Origin: Lachnospiraceae bacterium
GTDB taxonomy: Bacteria; Bacillota; Clostridia; Lachnospirales; Lachnospiraceae
Direction of reading: 5' to 3'
Assembly: GCA_029227035.1 (NCBI GenBank)
Contig: JAQXZD010000109.1
Coordinates: forward strand, 1 to 46,659
DNA length: 46,659 nucleotides
Below the pieces are notes generated by a model. It did no database searches, was not told the origin of the DNA, and saw only the letters and a program-made list of their open reading frames with translations. Positions 7,561-14,850 of the stretch are shown here, one piece after another. The translations under genes and the position numbers were made by a program. Position 1 is the stretch's first letter. The number at the start of each line of letters is the position of its first letter.

Positions 7561-8937
7561 ATGAGAATCGGAAAAATAATCAGGGGAATGATAAGTATAC
7601 TGACAATTGGTAGTATACTCACTGTTTTTTCTGTGACAGATGTGTATGCCGGTGTGTATAAGGCACAGAAAACATCGGTCAAAAAGGAAATTTATGCGAA
7701 AGGCGAATATTCCAACTGGGAGGGAGTGAGCAATGTATCCCAGTTTGCAGACGCGGACGGTAATTTTTGCTTTGCGTATGATAGTGGAAAATATGTCAAG
7801 GTTGTAAAGACAAAAGGGGGAGTCCCTTTAAAGAAAACTGTCAAGTTGAAAAAGGTAACGTCCACATTTGGTGCGGCAACCTGTGATAGTGATGGTTATT
7901 ATTATGTTGTGACGGGGAAAAAGAACAAGACAGGCAATACAGGCGCGAACACGATTTTTATAACCAAATATGATCCGGAGGGAAAACTGGTCCAGTCAAT
8001 CGGGGATAATGGAAGCTCCAGTCTGGCATACTATTATGACAATTCTTTTTATACGAAAACTCCTTTTGATGCAGGAACCTGTGATGTTGCAATCAACGGA
8101 GAATATCTGGCAGTCAACTATGCGCGGGAGATGTACAGCGGACATCAGAGCAATTCTCTGTTTCTTGTCAACAAGAATACAATGACGAAAGTACAGGTTT
8201 GTGAGTACTATAATTCGCATTCTTTTGCACAGCGGGTAATTCCTTATATGGACCGGTTTCTGTTGGCCAGTGAAGGAGACTGTTACGACCGGGCTTTTAC
8301 TATATCTTTGGCAGACGTTATGGGAACGTGTGAGTCACAGAACATTTTCGATTTCTGGGTGAAAAAAGGAACTCTGGATGCTTATGATATGTATGTGCTG
8401 AACAATAATTTTGCGCATATGGGAGGGATTGCAACGGCGGCAGATTACAATGCAGCATTTGTTGCAACATCAGCAAAATCCCTAAGCAGTGCTGCAAAAA
8501 AGGAAAAAGAGCAGTTGTTTATCCAGATTTTTGATCCGCAGAAGAATTTGAGTATGGCAGACAGTTATCTTACTACAGGAATCCGCAGTGGCGTGGCCGG
8601 ACCAAACGGAAATGAAAATGTTACAAATTATGGAGTCAGGTGGCTTACGGATTACAGCAGCAAATATCGGATTGAGAATCCGCAGATTGTTGCAGGAGAA
8701 GATGGAACTTATATTGTTCTGTTTGAAAGATATAAGTCCGGCAAACCGCAAGGGGTGTTTTATACAACGCTGGACAGTTTCGGCAATACGGTCACGAAAA
8801 TCAAAAAGATTTCGTCAAAAGCAAGCCTGAATCCGTATGAGATGCCGGTATATATAGACGGAACTGTGTATTGGGCGGGCAATTGCACTACGGGAAAAGC
8901 GCGTAATATCTACATACATAGCCTGCATTTAAAATAA
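7561..8937 (+). CDS. Secreted protein of unknown function, possible beta-propeller
   Basis: 458 residues from the ATG at 7561 (tggaga upstream). An in-frame start at 7462 would precede the promoter and is rejected. The N-terminus is a signal peptide (MRIGKIIRG, then a hydrophobic core ending near VYAG). The mature part shows repeated short strands with Gly/Asp turns and recurring DG-x-Y phrases (ADADGNFCFAY, DSDGYYYVV, GEDGTYIVLFERY, YIDGTVYWAGN), as seen in beta-propeller folds. No catalytic motif or cell-wall anchor was found. It may be a surface-binding protein; I do not recognise the family. A 7-bp inverted repeat (GCCTGCA/TGCAGGC) surrounds the stop codon. Confidence 0.65.
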   Translation: MRIGKIIRGMISILTIGSILTVFSVTDVYAGVYKAQKTSVKKEIYAKGEYSNWEGVSNVSQFADADGNFCFAYDSGKYVKVVKTKGGVPLKKTVKLKKVTSTFGAATCDSDGYYYVVTGKKNKTGNTGANTIFITKYDPEGKLVQSIGDNGSSSLAYYYDNSFYTKTPFDAGTCDVAINGEYLAVNYAREMYSGHQSNSLFLVNKNTMTKVQVCEYYNSHSFAQRVIPYMDRFLLASEGDCYDRAFTISLADVMGTCESQNIFDFWVKKGTLDAYDMYVLNNNFAHMGGIATAADYNAAFVATSAKSLSSAAKKEKEQLFIQIFDPQKNLSMADSYLTTGIRSGVAGPNGNENVTNYGVRWLTDYSSKYRIENPQIVAGEDGTYIVLFERYKSGKPQGVFYTTLDSFGNTVTKIKKISSKASLNPYEMPVYIDGTVYWAGNCTTGKARNIYIHSLHLK

Positions 8938-8985
8938 GCTGCAGGCGGACAAGCATTTTATGTGTGGGAAAGGTGGAAAAGTGTA

Positions 8986-9405
8986 ATGAACATGGATATG
9001 GATAGCGACAAAATTTTGGAGATTCTGGAAGGAAACGGATTTGCAAAGATGATAGGTCTGGAGATTCTTGAAGTACATGAAGGCGTGGCAAAAGGGCGAA
9101 TCCGTATGGAAAGCCGTCACACAAATCTGTATGGAGGGATGCATGGAGGCTGTAGCTATGCCATGGCGGATACGCTTGCGGGAATTGCAGCTTCCACCTA
9201 TGGAAATTATGTGACAACGATTGACGGAAAAATGAATTATCTTCTGCCGATCAAGGATACGGAGTATGTCTACTGCGAGGCGAAAGTTGTGCGTCAGGGA
9301 GGCAGAATCGGTGTCTATGAGTCGAAGTTTACCAATGACACAGGGGAAGTGCTGGCAACGGCAGAATTTACTTATTACCGGACAAGCGAGAAGATAAAAG
9401 AATAA
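8986..9405 (+). CDS. PaaI-type hotdog-fold thioesterase
   Basis: 139 residues from the ATG at 8986 (aggtgg upstream); the frame opens earlier but without an RBS. The hotdog core is clear: RHTNLYGGMHGGCSYAMADT with the typical Asn/Gly-Gly-His-Gly motif and the Asp in AMADTLAG, then TTIDGKMNYLLPI. These enzymes hydrolyse acyl- or aryl-CoA thioesters in the cytoplasm. The specific acyl group cannot be told. It is closely followed by two small genes on the same strand (14 bp, then 10 bp), so a small operon is likely. Confidence 0.85.
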   Translation: MNMDMDSDKILEILEGNGFAKMIGLEILEVHEGVAKGRIRMESRHTNLYGGMHGGCSYAMADTLAGIAASTYGNYVTTIDGKMNYLLPIKDTEYVYCEAKVVRQGGRIGVYESKFTNDTGEVLATAEFTYYRTSEKIKE

Positions 9406-9419
9406 GGTGGTAACACGAT

Positions 9420-9635
9420 ATGATGAAGTATTTGGTAAAGAAAATTATGGAACCGGATTATGGCTGTGAGGAGCGCCCGGACGATTATGTGGCGATGGAC
9501 AGACTGCTCCTGCGTAATCAGGAAGGACAGGAGATTATGATGCAGGTTTCGGACAAGGAACTGTATGCAAAGGACATCAATGAGGGTGATTGGGTTTACT
9601 TTGATGTCCATGATGAGATTTTTAAAGAAGGGTAG
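9420..9635 (+). CDS. Small conserved-looking hypothetical protein
   Basis: 71 residues starting at the ATG at 9420 or the adjoining one at 9423, with aaggtgg at 9404-9410. It is soluble and acidic, with KKIMEPDYGCEERPD followed by DYVAMDRLLL and a C-terminal EGDWVYFDVHDEIFKEG. I do not recognise a named domain. Position between a thioesterase and a lipoprotein, with tight spacing, suggests co-transcription. The coding call rests on RBS, spacing and unbiased composition. Confidence 0.6.
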   Translation: MMKYLVKKIMEPDYGCEERPDDYVAMDRLLLRNQEGQEIMMQVSDKELYAKDINEGDWVYFDVHDEIFKEG

Positions 9636-9645
9636 ATGGGGTGCG

Positions 9646-10011
9646 ATGAAAAGAATATTGTGGCTTTGCATTTTGCTTATGGGGATATGCTGTGTGTTTA
9701 CCGGTTGCAAGAAAAATGAAAAAGCAGCTTTTGCGGATGTGGAGTGGACAAGGACAACGGAGGAAGATACAGAGTACATATATTTTGCTTCCGATGGTGG
9801 CTTCAGTTACTCCTGTGGCTGCGGAAATCCCGTGAATGATTCCGATTTGTGCAATGGATATACATATGATGATAAGACCGGAACGATTACGCTAAATTAT
9901 GATGAAACAACGGATACAACGATAACGGAAATCAAAGTAAAAAATTATGATGGCAACAGCCTAGAGCTCGATTTTAACGGTGATATAAGAAAATTTTCTC
10001 CCAATGAATAA
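9646..10011 (+). CDS. Small lipoprotein
   Basis: 121 residues from the ATG at 9646; the frame opens earlier at 9565 but inside the preceding gene. The lipoprotein signal peptide is clear: basic start (MKRILW), hydrophobic core and a VFTGC lipobox with Cys at about residue 21, so the mature protein is tethered to the outer face of the membrane. The mature part is acidic and contains SYSCGCGNP and tandem TTDTTIT-type strands. Function is unknown. It starts 10 bp after the previous gene. Confidence 0.7.
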   Translation: MKRILWLCILLMGICCVFTGCKKNEKAAFADVEWTRTTEEDTEYIYFASDGGFSYSCGCGNPVNDSDLCNGYTYDDKTGTITLNYDETTDTTITEIKVKNYDGNSLELDFNGDIRKFSPNE

Positions 10012-10020
10012 GATTGGGAG
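9998..10020 (+). terminator. Hairpin at the end of the lipoprotein gene
   Basis: CTCCCAAT (9998-10005) and ATTGGGAG (10013-10020) flank the stop codon with a 7-nt loop. Only TCTT follows, and the -35 box of the next promoter begins 3 bp later, so termination would be weak. Confidence 0.4.
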
Positions 10021-10022
10021 TC

Positions 10023-10051
10023 TTGACAATACGACCGAACGGTCGTATAAT
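10023..10051 (+). promoter_or_regulatory. tetR-DUF998 promoter with palindromic operator in the spacer
   Basis: TTGACA (10023-10028), 17-bp spacer, TATAAT (10046-10051). A perfect palindrome with 9-bp arms and a 2-bp centre (ATACGACCG-aa-CGGTCGTAT, 10029-10048) fills the spacer and runs into the -10 box. GACCGnnCGGTC is a familiar TetR-family operator core, so autorepression is very likely. Confidence 0.85.
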
Positions 10052-10074
10052 TGCGACTGAAAGGTGGAAGCCGT

Positions 10075-10674
10075 ATGAGCAGAGAAAAAATACTGGAAGC
10101 AACATTGGAACTGGCCAACGAGAAGGGACTTGGAAGAGTTTCCATGTCACAGATTGCAGAACGTGCCGGGCTTAAGAAGTCATCCTTGTACAGTCATTTC
10201 AGTTCAAAAGAAGAGATTATAGAGGAAATGTATGTGTATTTCCGGGAACAGTCCAAAGCCGCGCGCGGAATCGGAGAAGTGGATTATGGAGCGCTGGTCG
10301 AAGGACATTCTTTGAAGGAAGTGCTTCTTATGGTGGTTCAGTCTTATCAGCATATGAATCAGGAACCGCATCTGGACATGTTTTACCGAGTGATTACGGC
10401 GGAGAGATCCATCAATGAAACCGCGGCAGAAATCATGGTTGCGGAAACCAATACCATGGTTCGGGCAACGAAGCAGTTGTTTTATGCCATGCAGGCGAAA
10501 TCCGTTGCACATTTTGACAACCCGGATGCAGCAGCTTTTTCATTTGCCATGGGTGTCCATGCAGTGATTGAGTTTGAAGGCGATGCGAGACTGGCCGGAA
10601 GCAAGGCAGCGGACGGAATGATGGAGCAATATATCAATGAATTTTGTCAGGTTTACGAGAAAAAAGGAGAGTGA
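10075..10674 (+). CDS. TetR/AcrR-family transcriptional regulator
   Basis: 199 residues from the ATG at 10075 (aaggtgga 6 bases upstream). The N-terminal TetR helix-turn-helix is textbook: ILEATLELANEKGLGRVSMSQIAERAGLKKSSLYSHFSSKEEI in several pieces over residues 5-50. The C-terminal ligand-binding half (about residues 60-199) is all-helical and not assignable to a ligand. It likely represses its own promoter through the palindrome at 10029-10048 and co-regulates the membrane protein that follows 6 bp later. Confidence 0.9.
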   Translation: MSREKILEATLELANEKGLGRVSMSQIAERAGLKKSSLYSHFSSKEEIIEEMYVYFREQSKAARGIGEVDYGALVEGHSLKEVLLMVVQSYQHMNQEPHLDMFYRVITAERSINETAAEIMVAETNTMVRATKQLFYAMQAKSVAHFDNPDAAAFSFAMGVHAVIEFEGDARLAGSKAADGMMEQYINEFCQVYEKKGE

Positions 10675-10680
10675 ATTACC

Positions 10681-11301
10681 ATGAGATTATCTAAGCTTGG
10701 AATATGTGGGATTATCAGTTTACTGTCATATACCGCGATGGTCGTTTTTTCACCGCTTGCCTATCCGGGGTATGACTGGATGAGCATGGCGGTCAGTGAC
10801 CTGTCAGCGGTGGGTGCGCCATCAGCGGATCTGGCAGCGCGTCTGAACTCGCTTTTTGGACCGTGCGGTGTGGTTTCCATTATGGCTGTTTGCGTGGCAA
10901 TCGCAAATGTTGATTCGAAGCTGTTTCGCGTGGGCGTATACTTTTTTGCCGGCATGGAGTGGCTCTGCAATGTGGGATATGAATGTTTCCCATGGGTAAA
11001 CGGTGCAGACAGCACAAATCCGCAGAACATCATACATCTGTTGGTCACAGTGCTGGTGGTCGTTTTTTCCATTGCCGCCTTCGTCCTGATTGCGATAGGC
11101 GCAGGAAAAGCAAAGCAAAAATCTCTTGGAATCTGGGCAGTCGTGTGTCTGGCAGCGATGTTCGCCGGACCGCTTGGAACCGCACTTCTTCCGAAATCTG
11201 TGTTCGGCTTGTTTGAACGCTTCAGCACATTTTCCGCGGTTGTGTTTAATGCCGTGTTGGGAATGTACTTGTTTTTGGGAAAATTTGAAAAAGCGGAATA
11301 A
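10681..11301 (+). CDS. DUF998-family membrane protein
   Basis: 206 residues with about six hydrophobic segments. The pattern LAYPGYDWMSMAVSDLSAVGAPSA after the first helix, then a loop with YECFPW, matches DUF998 integral membrane proteins, whose function is unknown. The ATG at 10681 has aaggaga about 10 bases upstream. It is the second gene of a TetR operon and so probably the regulator's target, as is common for pairs of this kind (drug or stress responses); that role is inference. Confidence 0.8.
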   Translation: MRLSKLGICGIISLLSYTAMVVFSPLAYPGYDWMSMAVSDLSAVGAPSADLAARLNSLFGPCGVVSIMAVCVAIANVDSKLFRVGVYFFAGMEWLCNVGYECFPWVNGADSTNPQNIIHLLVTVLVVVFSIAAFVLIAIGAGKAKQKSLGIWAVVCLAAMFAGPLGTALLPKSVFGLFERFSTFSAVVFNAVLGMYLFLGKFEKAE

Positions 11302-11329
11302 AAAATATTTACAAGGACAAAATATGTCA

Positions 11330-11380
11330 ACCTCCATCCTTATAATGGAATCAAACAACAAAAGGATGGAGGTCTTTTTT
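11330..11380 (+). terminator. 12-bp hairpin plus T-tract whose 3' arm is the next gene's RBS
   Basis: ACCTCCATCCTT (11330-11341) and AAGGATGGAGGT (11362-11373) are perfect complements with a 20-nt loop, followed by CTTTTTT running directly into the ATG at 11381. The 3' arm holds the Shine-Dalgarno of the next gene. A TATAAT lies in the loop (11341-11346), with no good -35. Confidence 0.75.
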
Positions 11381-12427
11381 ATGAAAAAAGCAATGAAAAA
11401 ATTATTAAGTATCGTATTGGCTGTCGCGATGGTGATATGCTGTCTCAGTGTGCAGCCGGTAGAGGCAAAAACTGTTTTATCCGCGAAGCAGATCCAGTCG
11501 AAGATTGCTTCCACGAAAAAGAGTATTAAGAAGCTGGAAAAGCAGTACAACGCAGCCGTGAAAAAAGAAAAGAAACAGGCAAAAGGAAGTATTTCAATCG
11601 TGGGGGATATTGTCAGCCGGAATCCATATGTGGTTCGTACCTCATTTTTTGGTGATTCGTATTATTGGGTGCTGAATCCAAAGAATATGAATGATCTTCT
11701 GGTATCGGCTGTTGGGTATGTAGTGCCAACCGGAAAATATCGTAATTATAACGGAATCACCTGCACGGAATGCAAGGCAGTGAAAGTTTCCAATAAATCA
11801 AGAGGAATCAAGAGGAAAATAAACAATAAGAAAAACGAATTGAAAAAGTATCAGAATGCGTTGAAAGAAAAAGTATATCTGAGGGATTCAGAAGCGGATA
11901 TGGAAGTCGGAGCAACCTGGAAACTTCCCTGGAACTGGATGCACGGAGGAAGCTATAACAAGATAACCTGGAAGTCCAGCAATAAATCCGTCGCAACGGT
12001 AGACAAGAACGGGAAAGTGACCGCAAAGAAGGAAGGAAAGGCAGTCATTACCGCAACCTGCAGTGCAAGCAAAAAGAAATCAAAGTGCACAATCAATGTT
12101 TATGAACCGGTAAAGAATATTATCATAGAGCAGGAAACAGAAATCTATCAGAATGCAGAGGATATCATTGGAAAAACCGGTGCAGTTTACTTTGACCTGC
12201 AGGGAATCTCTCTGAATGATATTACCGTAACCTCCAGCAATGAAGAGGTTGCTGTTGTAACACAAGTGGACTTTGACTGCTTCTATTATGAAGGAACAGG
12301 CGTAGGAACCACAACATTTACCGTGACGGATGGGGAACATAGCGCAAGTGTAAATCTGACCATCGCCCCAGAAAGCACGGATAACGAAAACAATGATGTG
12401 TATGATGAATCTGAATATTATGAATAG
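11381..12427 (+). CDS. Secreted Big2-domain protein with N-terminal coiled coil
   Basis: 348 residues from the ATG at 11381, chosen because ggatggaggt precedes it; the open frame runs back to 11126 through the DUF998 gene. Signal peptide at residues 1-28 (MKKAMKKLL, hydrophobic core, VEA). Residues about 30-65 are a Lys-rich coiled coil (IQSKIASTKKSIKKLEKQ). A Big2 immunoglobulin-like domain follows around residues 180-245 (WKSSNKSVATVDKNGKVTAKKEGKAVITA), then a second strand-rich segment and an acidic tail. It is exported and probably cell-surface associated; no anchor motif is visible. Terminator follows at 12442. Confidence 0.75.
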   Translation: MKKAMKKLLSIVLAVAMVICCLSVQPVEAKTVLSAKQIQSKIASTKKSIKKLEKQYNAAVKKEKKQAKGSISIVGDIVSRNPYVVRTSFFGDSYYWVLNPKNMNDLLVSAVGYVVPTGKYRNYNGITCTECKAVKVSNKSRGIKRKINNKKNELKKYQNALKEKVYLRDSEADMEVGATWKLPWNWMHGGSYNKITWKSSNKSVATVDKNGKVTAKKEGKAVITATCSASKKKSKCTINVYEPVKNIIIEQETEIYQNAEDIIGKTGAVYFDLQGISLNDITVTSSNEEVAVVTQVDFDCFYYEGTGVGTTTFTVTDGEHSASVNLTIAPESTDNENNDVYDESEYYE

Positions 12428-12441
12428 AATGATGTAATGGG

Positions 12442-12478
12442 AACCCGGAAAGGACTGGTTTGTTTTTTCCGGGTTTTT
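12442..12478 (+). terminator. Rho-independent terminator after the Big2 protein gene
   Basis: AACCCGGAAA (12442-12451) pairs perfectly with TTTCCGGGTT (12466-12475) and is followed by a short T-run. Confidence 0.85.
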
Positions 12479-12493
12479 ATGTGTAAAAGAGGA

Positions 12494-12584
12494 ACATTTA
12501 TCAAATTCGTGAAGAAACAACAGAAAACATTTCTCAAATTCGTGAAAAATGCAGCGTATACATTTGGTAAAATCGTGATATAAT
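12494..12584 (+). repeat. Three 20-bp direct repeats at exact 33-bp spacing, ending at a -10 box
   Basis: Units start at 12494, 12527 and 12560. The first two are acattt(a/c)tcaaattcgtgaa; the third is diverged (acatttggtaaaatcgtgat). Spacers are 13 bp. The third overlaps TATAAT at 12579-12584, the likely -10 box of the ATPase gene at 12616, for which no good -35 is seen. This looks like a multi-site operator. Confidence 0.75.
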
Positions 12585-12615
12585 ACAATTATCAATTGAA
12601 AAAGGATGTGTATAC

Positions 12616-13968
12616 ATGGTATTTAAACGCAAAGTATATGATAAATTACTGGAATGGAAAGAATTGTCTGCCGGAAGTTCGGCAGTACTTTTAGAAGGGG
12701 CAAGACGTATTGGAAAGAGTACCATTGTGGAGGAGTTTGCCAAGCATGAATACGATGATTATATGATACTTGATTTTGCAAAAGAAAATCAGAATATCAA
12801 AAATAATTTTATCGAAAATATGGATGATTTAGACAGTTTTTTTAGAAATCTATTTTTGCTCAAAGGGCGTAGCCTGAAAGGAAACCGGTGTGTGTTGATA
12901 TTTGATGAGGTGCAGTTGTTTCCATTGGCAAGACAGGCTATCAAATATCTTGTGGCGGATGGAAGATATGAATATATTGAAACCGGTTCCCTCATTTCAA
13001 TTCGAAAAAATGTAAAGGATATACTTATTCCATCCGAAGAGCATAGGATAAAAATGTATCCTATGGACTTTGAGGAATACTTGTGGGCAATTGGGGATGA
13101 TGTGACATATTCGGCAATTAAGCAGGCTTTTGAAAAAAGAAAACCATTAGGAGATGCCATTCACAGGAAAATTATGAAGGTATTTCGTACTTACATGGTT
13201 GTAGGCGGAATGCCGCAAGCTGTAAATGCTTATGTGGAAGGCAAAACATTTGAACAAATTGATTATGTCAAAAGTAATATTTTACAGTTGTACGAAGAAG
13301 ACTTGGCAAAATATGATAAAGATAACAGAGAAAAGGCATCAGTGATTTATAAAACGATACCGGAGCAGTTGGAAAACAAAAATTCACATTTTAAGTTTTC
13401 CCTAGTGGACAAAAATGCACGTTACAAGAATTATGTGGATGCAGTTTCCTTTATAGCAGAGGCAATGATTGGAAACGAATGTATTAATGTGACAAAGCCT
13501 GAAATTGCGCTGGAACTGTTCGCGGACAGAAGTAATTTTAAACTGTATATGGGGGATACAGGCTTGTTAGTGACACAGATTATGAAGAATCAGGATGAGA
13601 CTGATGAAAATCTGATGAAAGCACTTATTTTTGATGAGCTGGGTATTAATCAGGGGATGATTTTGGAAAATATGGTGGCACAGATGTTAAAAGCAACCGG
13701 TCATGAATTGTATTTCCATGAATACTTATATCAACCGGAAGAAAGTGGAGGAGAGAAAAAGTACGAGATAGATTTCCTGACTGTGAAAAAGAAAAAGATA
13801 TGTCCTATCGAAGTCAAATCTTCCGGTTATAAATCCCACAAATCCTTTGACTATCTAGGTAAGAAGTATCAGCTAAAAATGGAGGATCGGTTTATCATTT
13901 ATACAAAAGATTTGAAGTATGCGGATGGGATTACTTATATTCCGGTTTATATGACACCGTTTATTTGA
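12616..13968 (+). CDS. AAA ATPase with C-terminal DUF4143 domain
   Basis: 450 residues from the ATG at 12616 (aaaggatg upstream). N-terminal AAA_14-type ATPase with GARRIGKST at 28-36 (the Arg-Arg variant Walker A usual for this family) and CVLIFDEVQLF near residues 94-104. The C-terminal half is DUF4143, ending in a PD-(D/E)XK-like element (EIDFLTVKKKKICPIEVKSS). Such genes are very common in gut Firmicutes and Bacteroidetes, often as lone accessory genes; no molecular role is established to my knowledge. The direct repeats in front suggest self-controlled expression. Confidence 0.88.
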   Translation: MVFKRKVYDKLLEWKELSAGSSAVLLEGARRIGKSTIVEEFAKHEYDDYMILDFAKENQNIKNNFIENMDDLDSFFRNLFLLKGRSLKGNRCVLIFDEVQLFPLARQAIKYLVADGRYEYIETGSLISIRKNVKDILIPSEEHRIKMYPMDFEEYLWAIGDDVTYSAIKQAFEKRKPLGDAIHRKIMKVFRTYMVVGGMPQAVNAYVEGKTFEQIDYVKSNILQLYEEDLAKYDKDNREKASVIYKTIPEQLENKNSHFKFSLVDKNARYKNYVDAVSFIAEAMIGNECINVTKPEIALELFADRSNFKLYMGDTGLLVTQIMKNQDETDENLMKALIFDELGINQGMILENMVAQMLKATGHELYFHEYLYQPEESGGEKKYEIDFLTVKKKKICPIEVKSSGYKSHKSFDYLGKKYQLKMEDRFIIYTKDLKYADGITYIPVYMTPFI

Positions 13969-14009
13969 TCCGGAGAGCATGTTTTTTTGAACGAAAGAGG
14001 GGGAAGAAT

Positions 14010-14114
14010 ATGTTATTATTTTCAACACCGCATTTTATTACTTATCTGATTGAGGGCGGATTCTTAAAAAACGATGGAAATCTGCCTGTCTTTCGTCTTT
14101 GTGCAGGAGAGTAA
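14010..14114 (+). CDS. 34-aa small ORF, probably a gene remnant
   Basis: ATG at 14010 with a strong RBS (gagggggaa) encodes MLLFSTPHFITYLIEGGF followed by LKNDGNLPVFRLCAGE and a double stop (TAA TAG). The same frame stays open afterwards to about 14190 (AGTLAELGERTGSSKERFG), so this may be the decayed start of a longer gene. No family recognised. Confidence 0.35.
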   Translation: MLLFSTPHFITYLIEGGFLKNDGNLPVFRLCAGE

Positions 14115-14184
14115 TAGCACCAATGGTGCATTGCGGGAACGCTTGCAGAGCTAGGAGAAAGGACGGGCAGCAGTAAAGAAAGAT

Positions 14185-14493
14185 TTGGATAACACGGAAC
14201 TGAAAACGAGAAGATATGATGTACTTACAGATATCCTGCAGGCCAATGAATATCAAGGCACCGGAAAAAAGAGAGCAGAGGAGGCAAAACGTCTGCTCAG
14301 TAACTACAGCGGCATGACTCCAAAACTAAGAAAGGGGCTGGAGGATATTGGCTTTGTGTTTGATGAATCCGATCATCAGAAGGTGAAATATTACGGGGAT
14401 GACCGGTATACGGTTGTCTATGCAAGTACACCAAGTGATAAGGGGCATGGTGGGAAAAATAATGCGGCGGTGACGGCGAAGAAGGCGTTTTAA
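14185..14493 (+). pseudogene. C-terminal remnant of an unidentified protein
   Basis: An open frame of 102 codons with only a TTG (14185) as start and no adjacent RBS. The frame also continues upstream past a TAG at 14152 with plausible coding sequence (ALRERLQS, then EKGRAAVKKDLD), which suggests a longer gene whose beginning has decayed. The visible part ends in DDRYTVVYASTPSDKGHGGKNNAAVTAKKAF, which looks like a natural C-terminus. No function assigned. It lies among other debris between the ATPase and the WYL regulator. Confidence 0.45.
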
Positions 14494-14658
14494 GAATAAA
14501 CAAATGGTTGCCATTCCCATGGTAAAGGAGTATATTATTAACAGGGGAGTTGCGTACAAAAGAAGTGAGAAGGTAACGCAGTTGAAAAGACCTGTGAAGT
14601 TCTGATTAGCTGTAGTGGGGATTTACAAACAAGCTAAATGATGAATGAGTAGTATGAT

Positions 14659-14692
14659 AGACATCATAGGTTGATTCCTATGGTGTCTTTTT
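14659..14692 (+). terminator. Rho-independent terminator
   Basis: AGACATCATAGG (14659-14670) pairs with CCTATGGTGTCT (14677-14688), one G-U pair, 6-nt loop, followed by TTTTT. It isolates the WYL transcription unit from the upstream debris. Confidence 0.85.
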
Positions 14693-14753
14693 GCTTGTTG
14701 TAGAAAGCTTGCGGGGCAGGAGGTAAAAGTGTAGGGGAGAGGATAGAAGTGGA

Positions 14754-14785
14754 TGACATATTATGTCACAGAGAAATGCTATAGT
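14754..14785 (+). promoter_or_regulatory. WYL-gene promoter with TGACA-N5-TGTCA element
   Basis: Inverted repeat TGACA-tatta-TGTCA (14754-14768), 11 bp, then TATAGT as -10 (14780-14785). There is no consensus -35. The same element with the same spacing precedes the 451-aa gene (17712-17743) and the rtcB operon (23396-23427). Confidence 0.8.
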
Positions 14786-14850
14786 GAATTAGAAAATTAT
14801 TAAGGCAGTAAGACAAACAATTAATTGATTTTTCAGAGTGGAGAGACTGG

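Larger units (their letters stand above)
14494..14850. other. Intergenic stretch before the WYL gene
   Basis: 357 bp without a convincing gene. A 27-codon ORF at 14519 (MVKEYIINRGVAYKRSEK at its start) has only a weak context and may be debris. The stretch holds a terminator at 14659-14692 and the WYL promoter/operator at 14754-14785; nothing else was seen. Confidence 0.6.

Noticed and set aside
12494-12584. The 33-bp-spaced repeats as a CRISPR array
   Set aside because: Only three copies, one diverged, spacers of 13 bp and no cas genes; position over a promoter fits an operator better.
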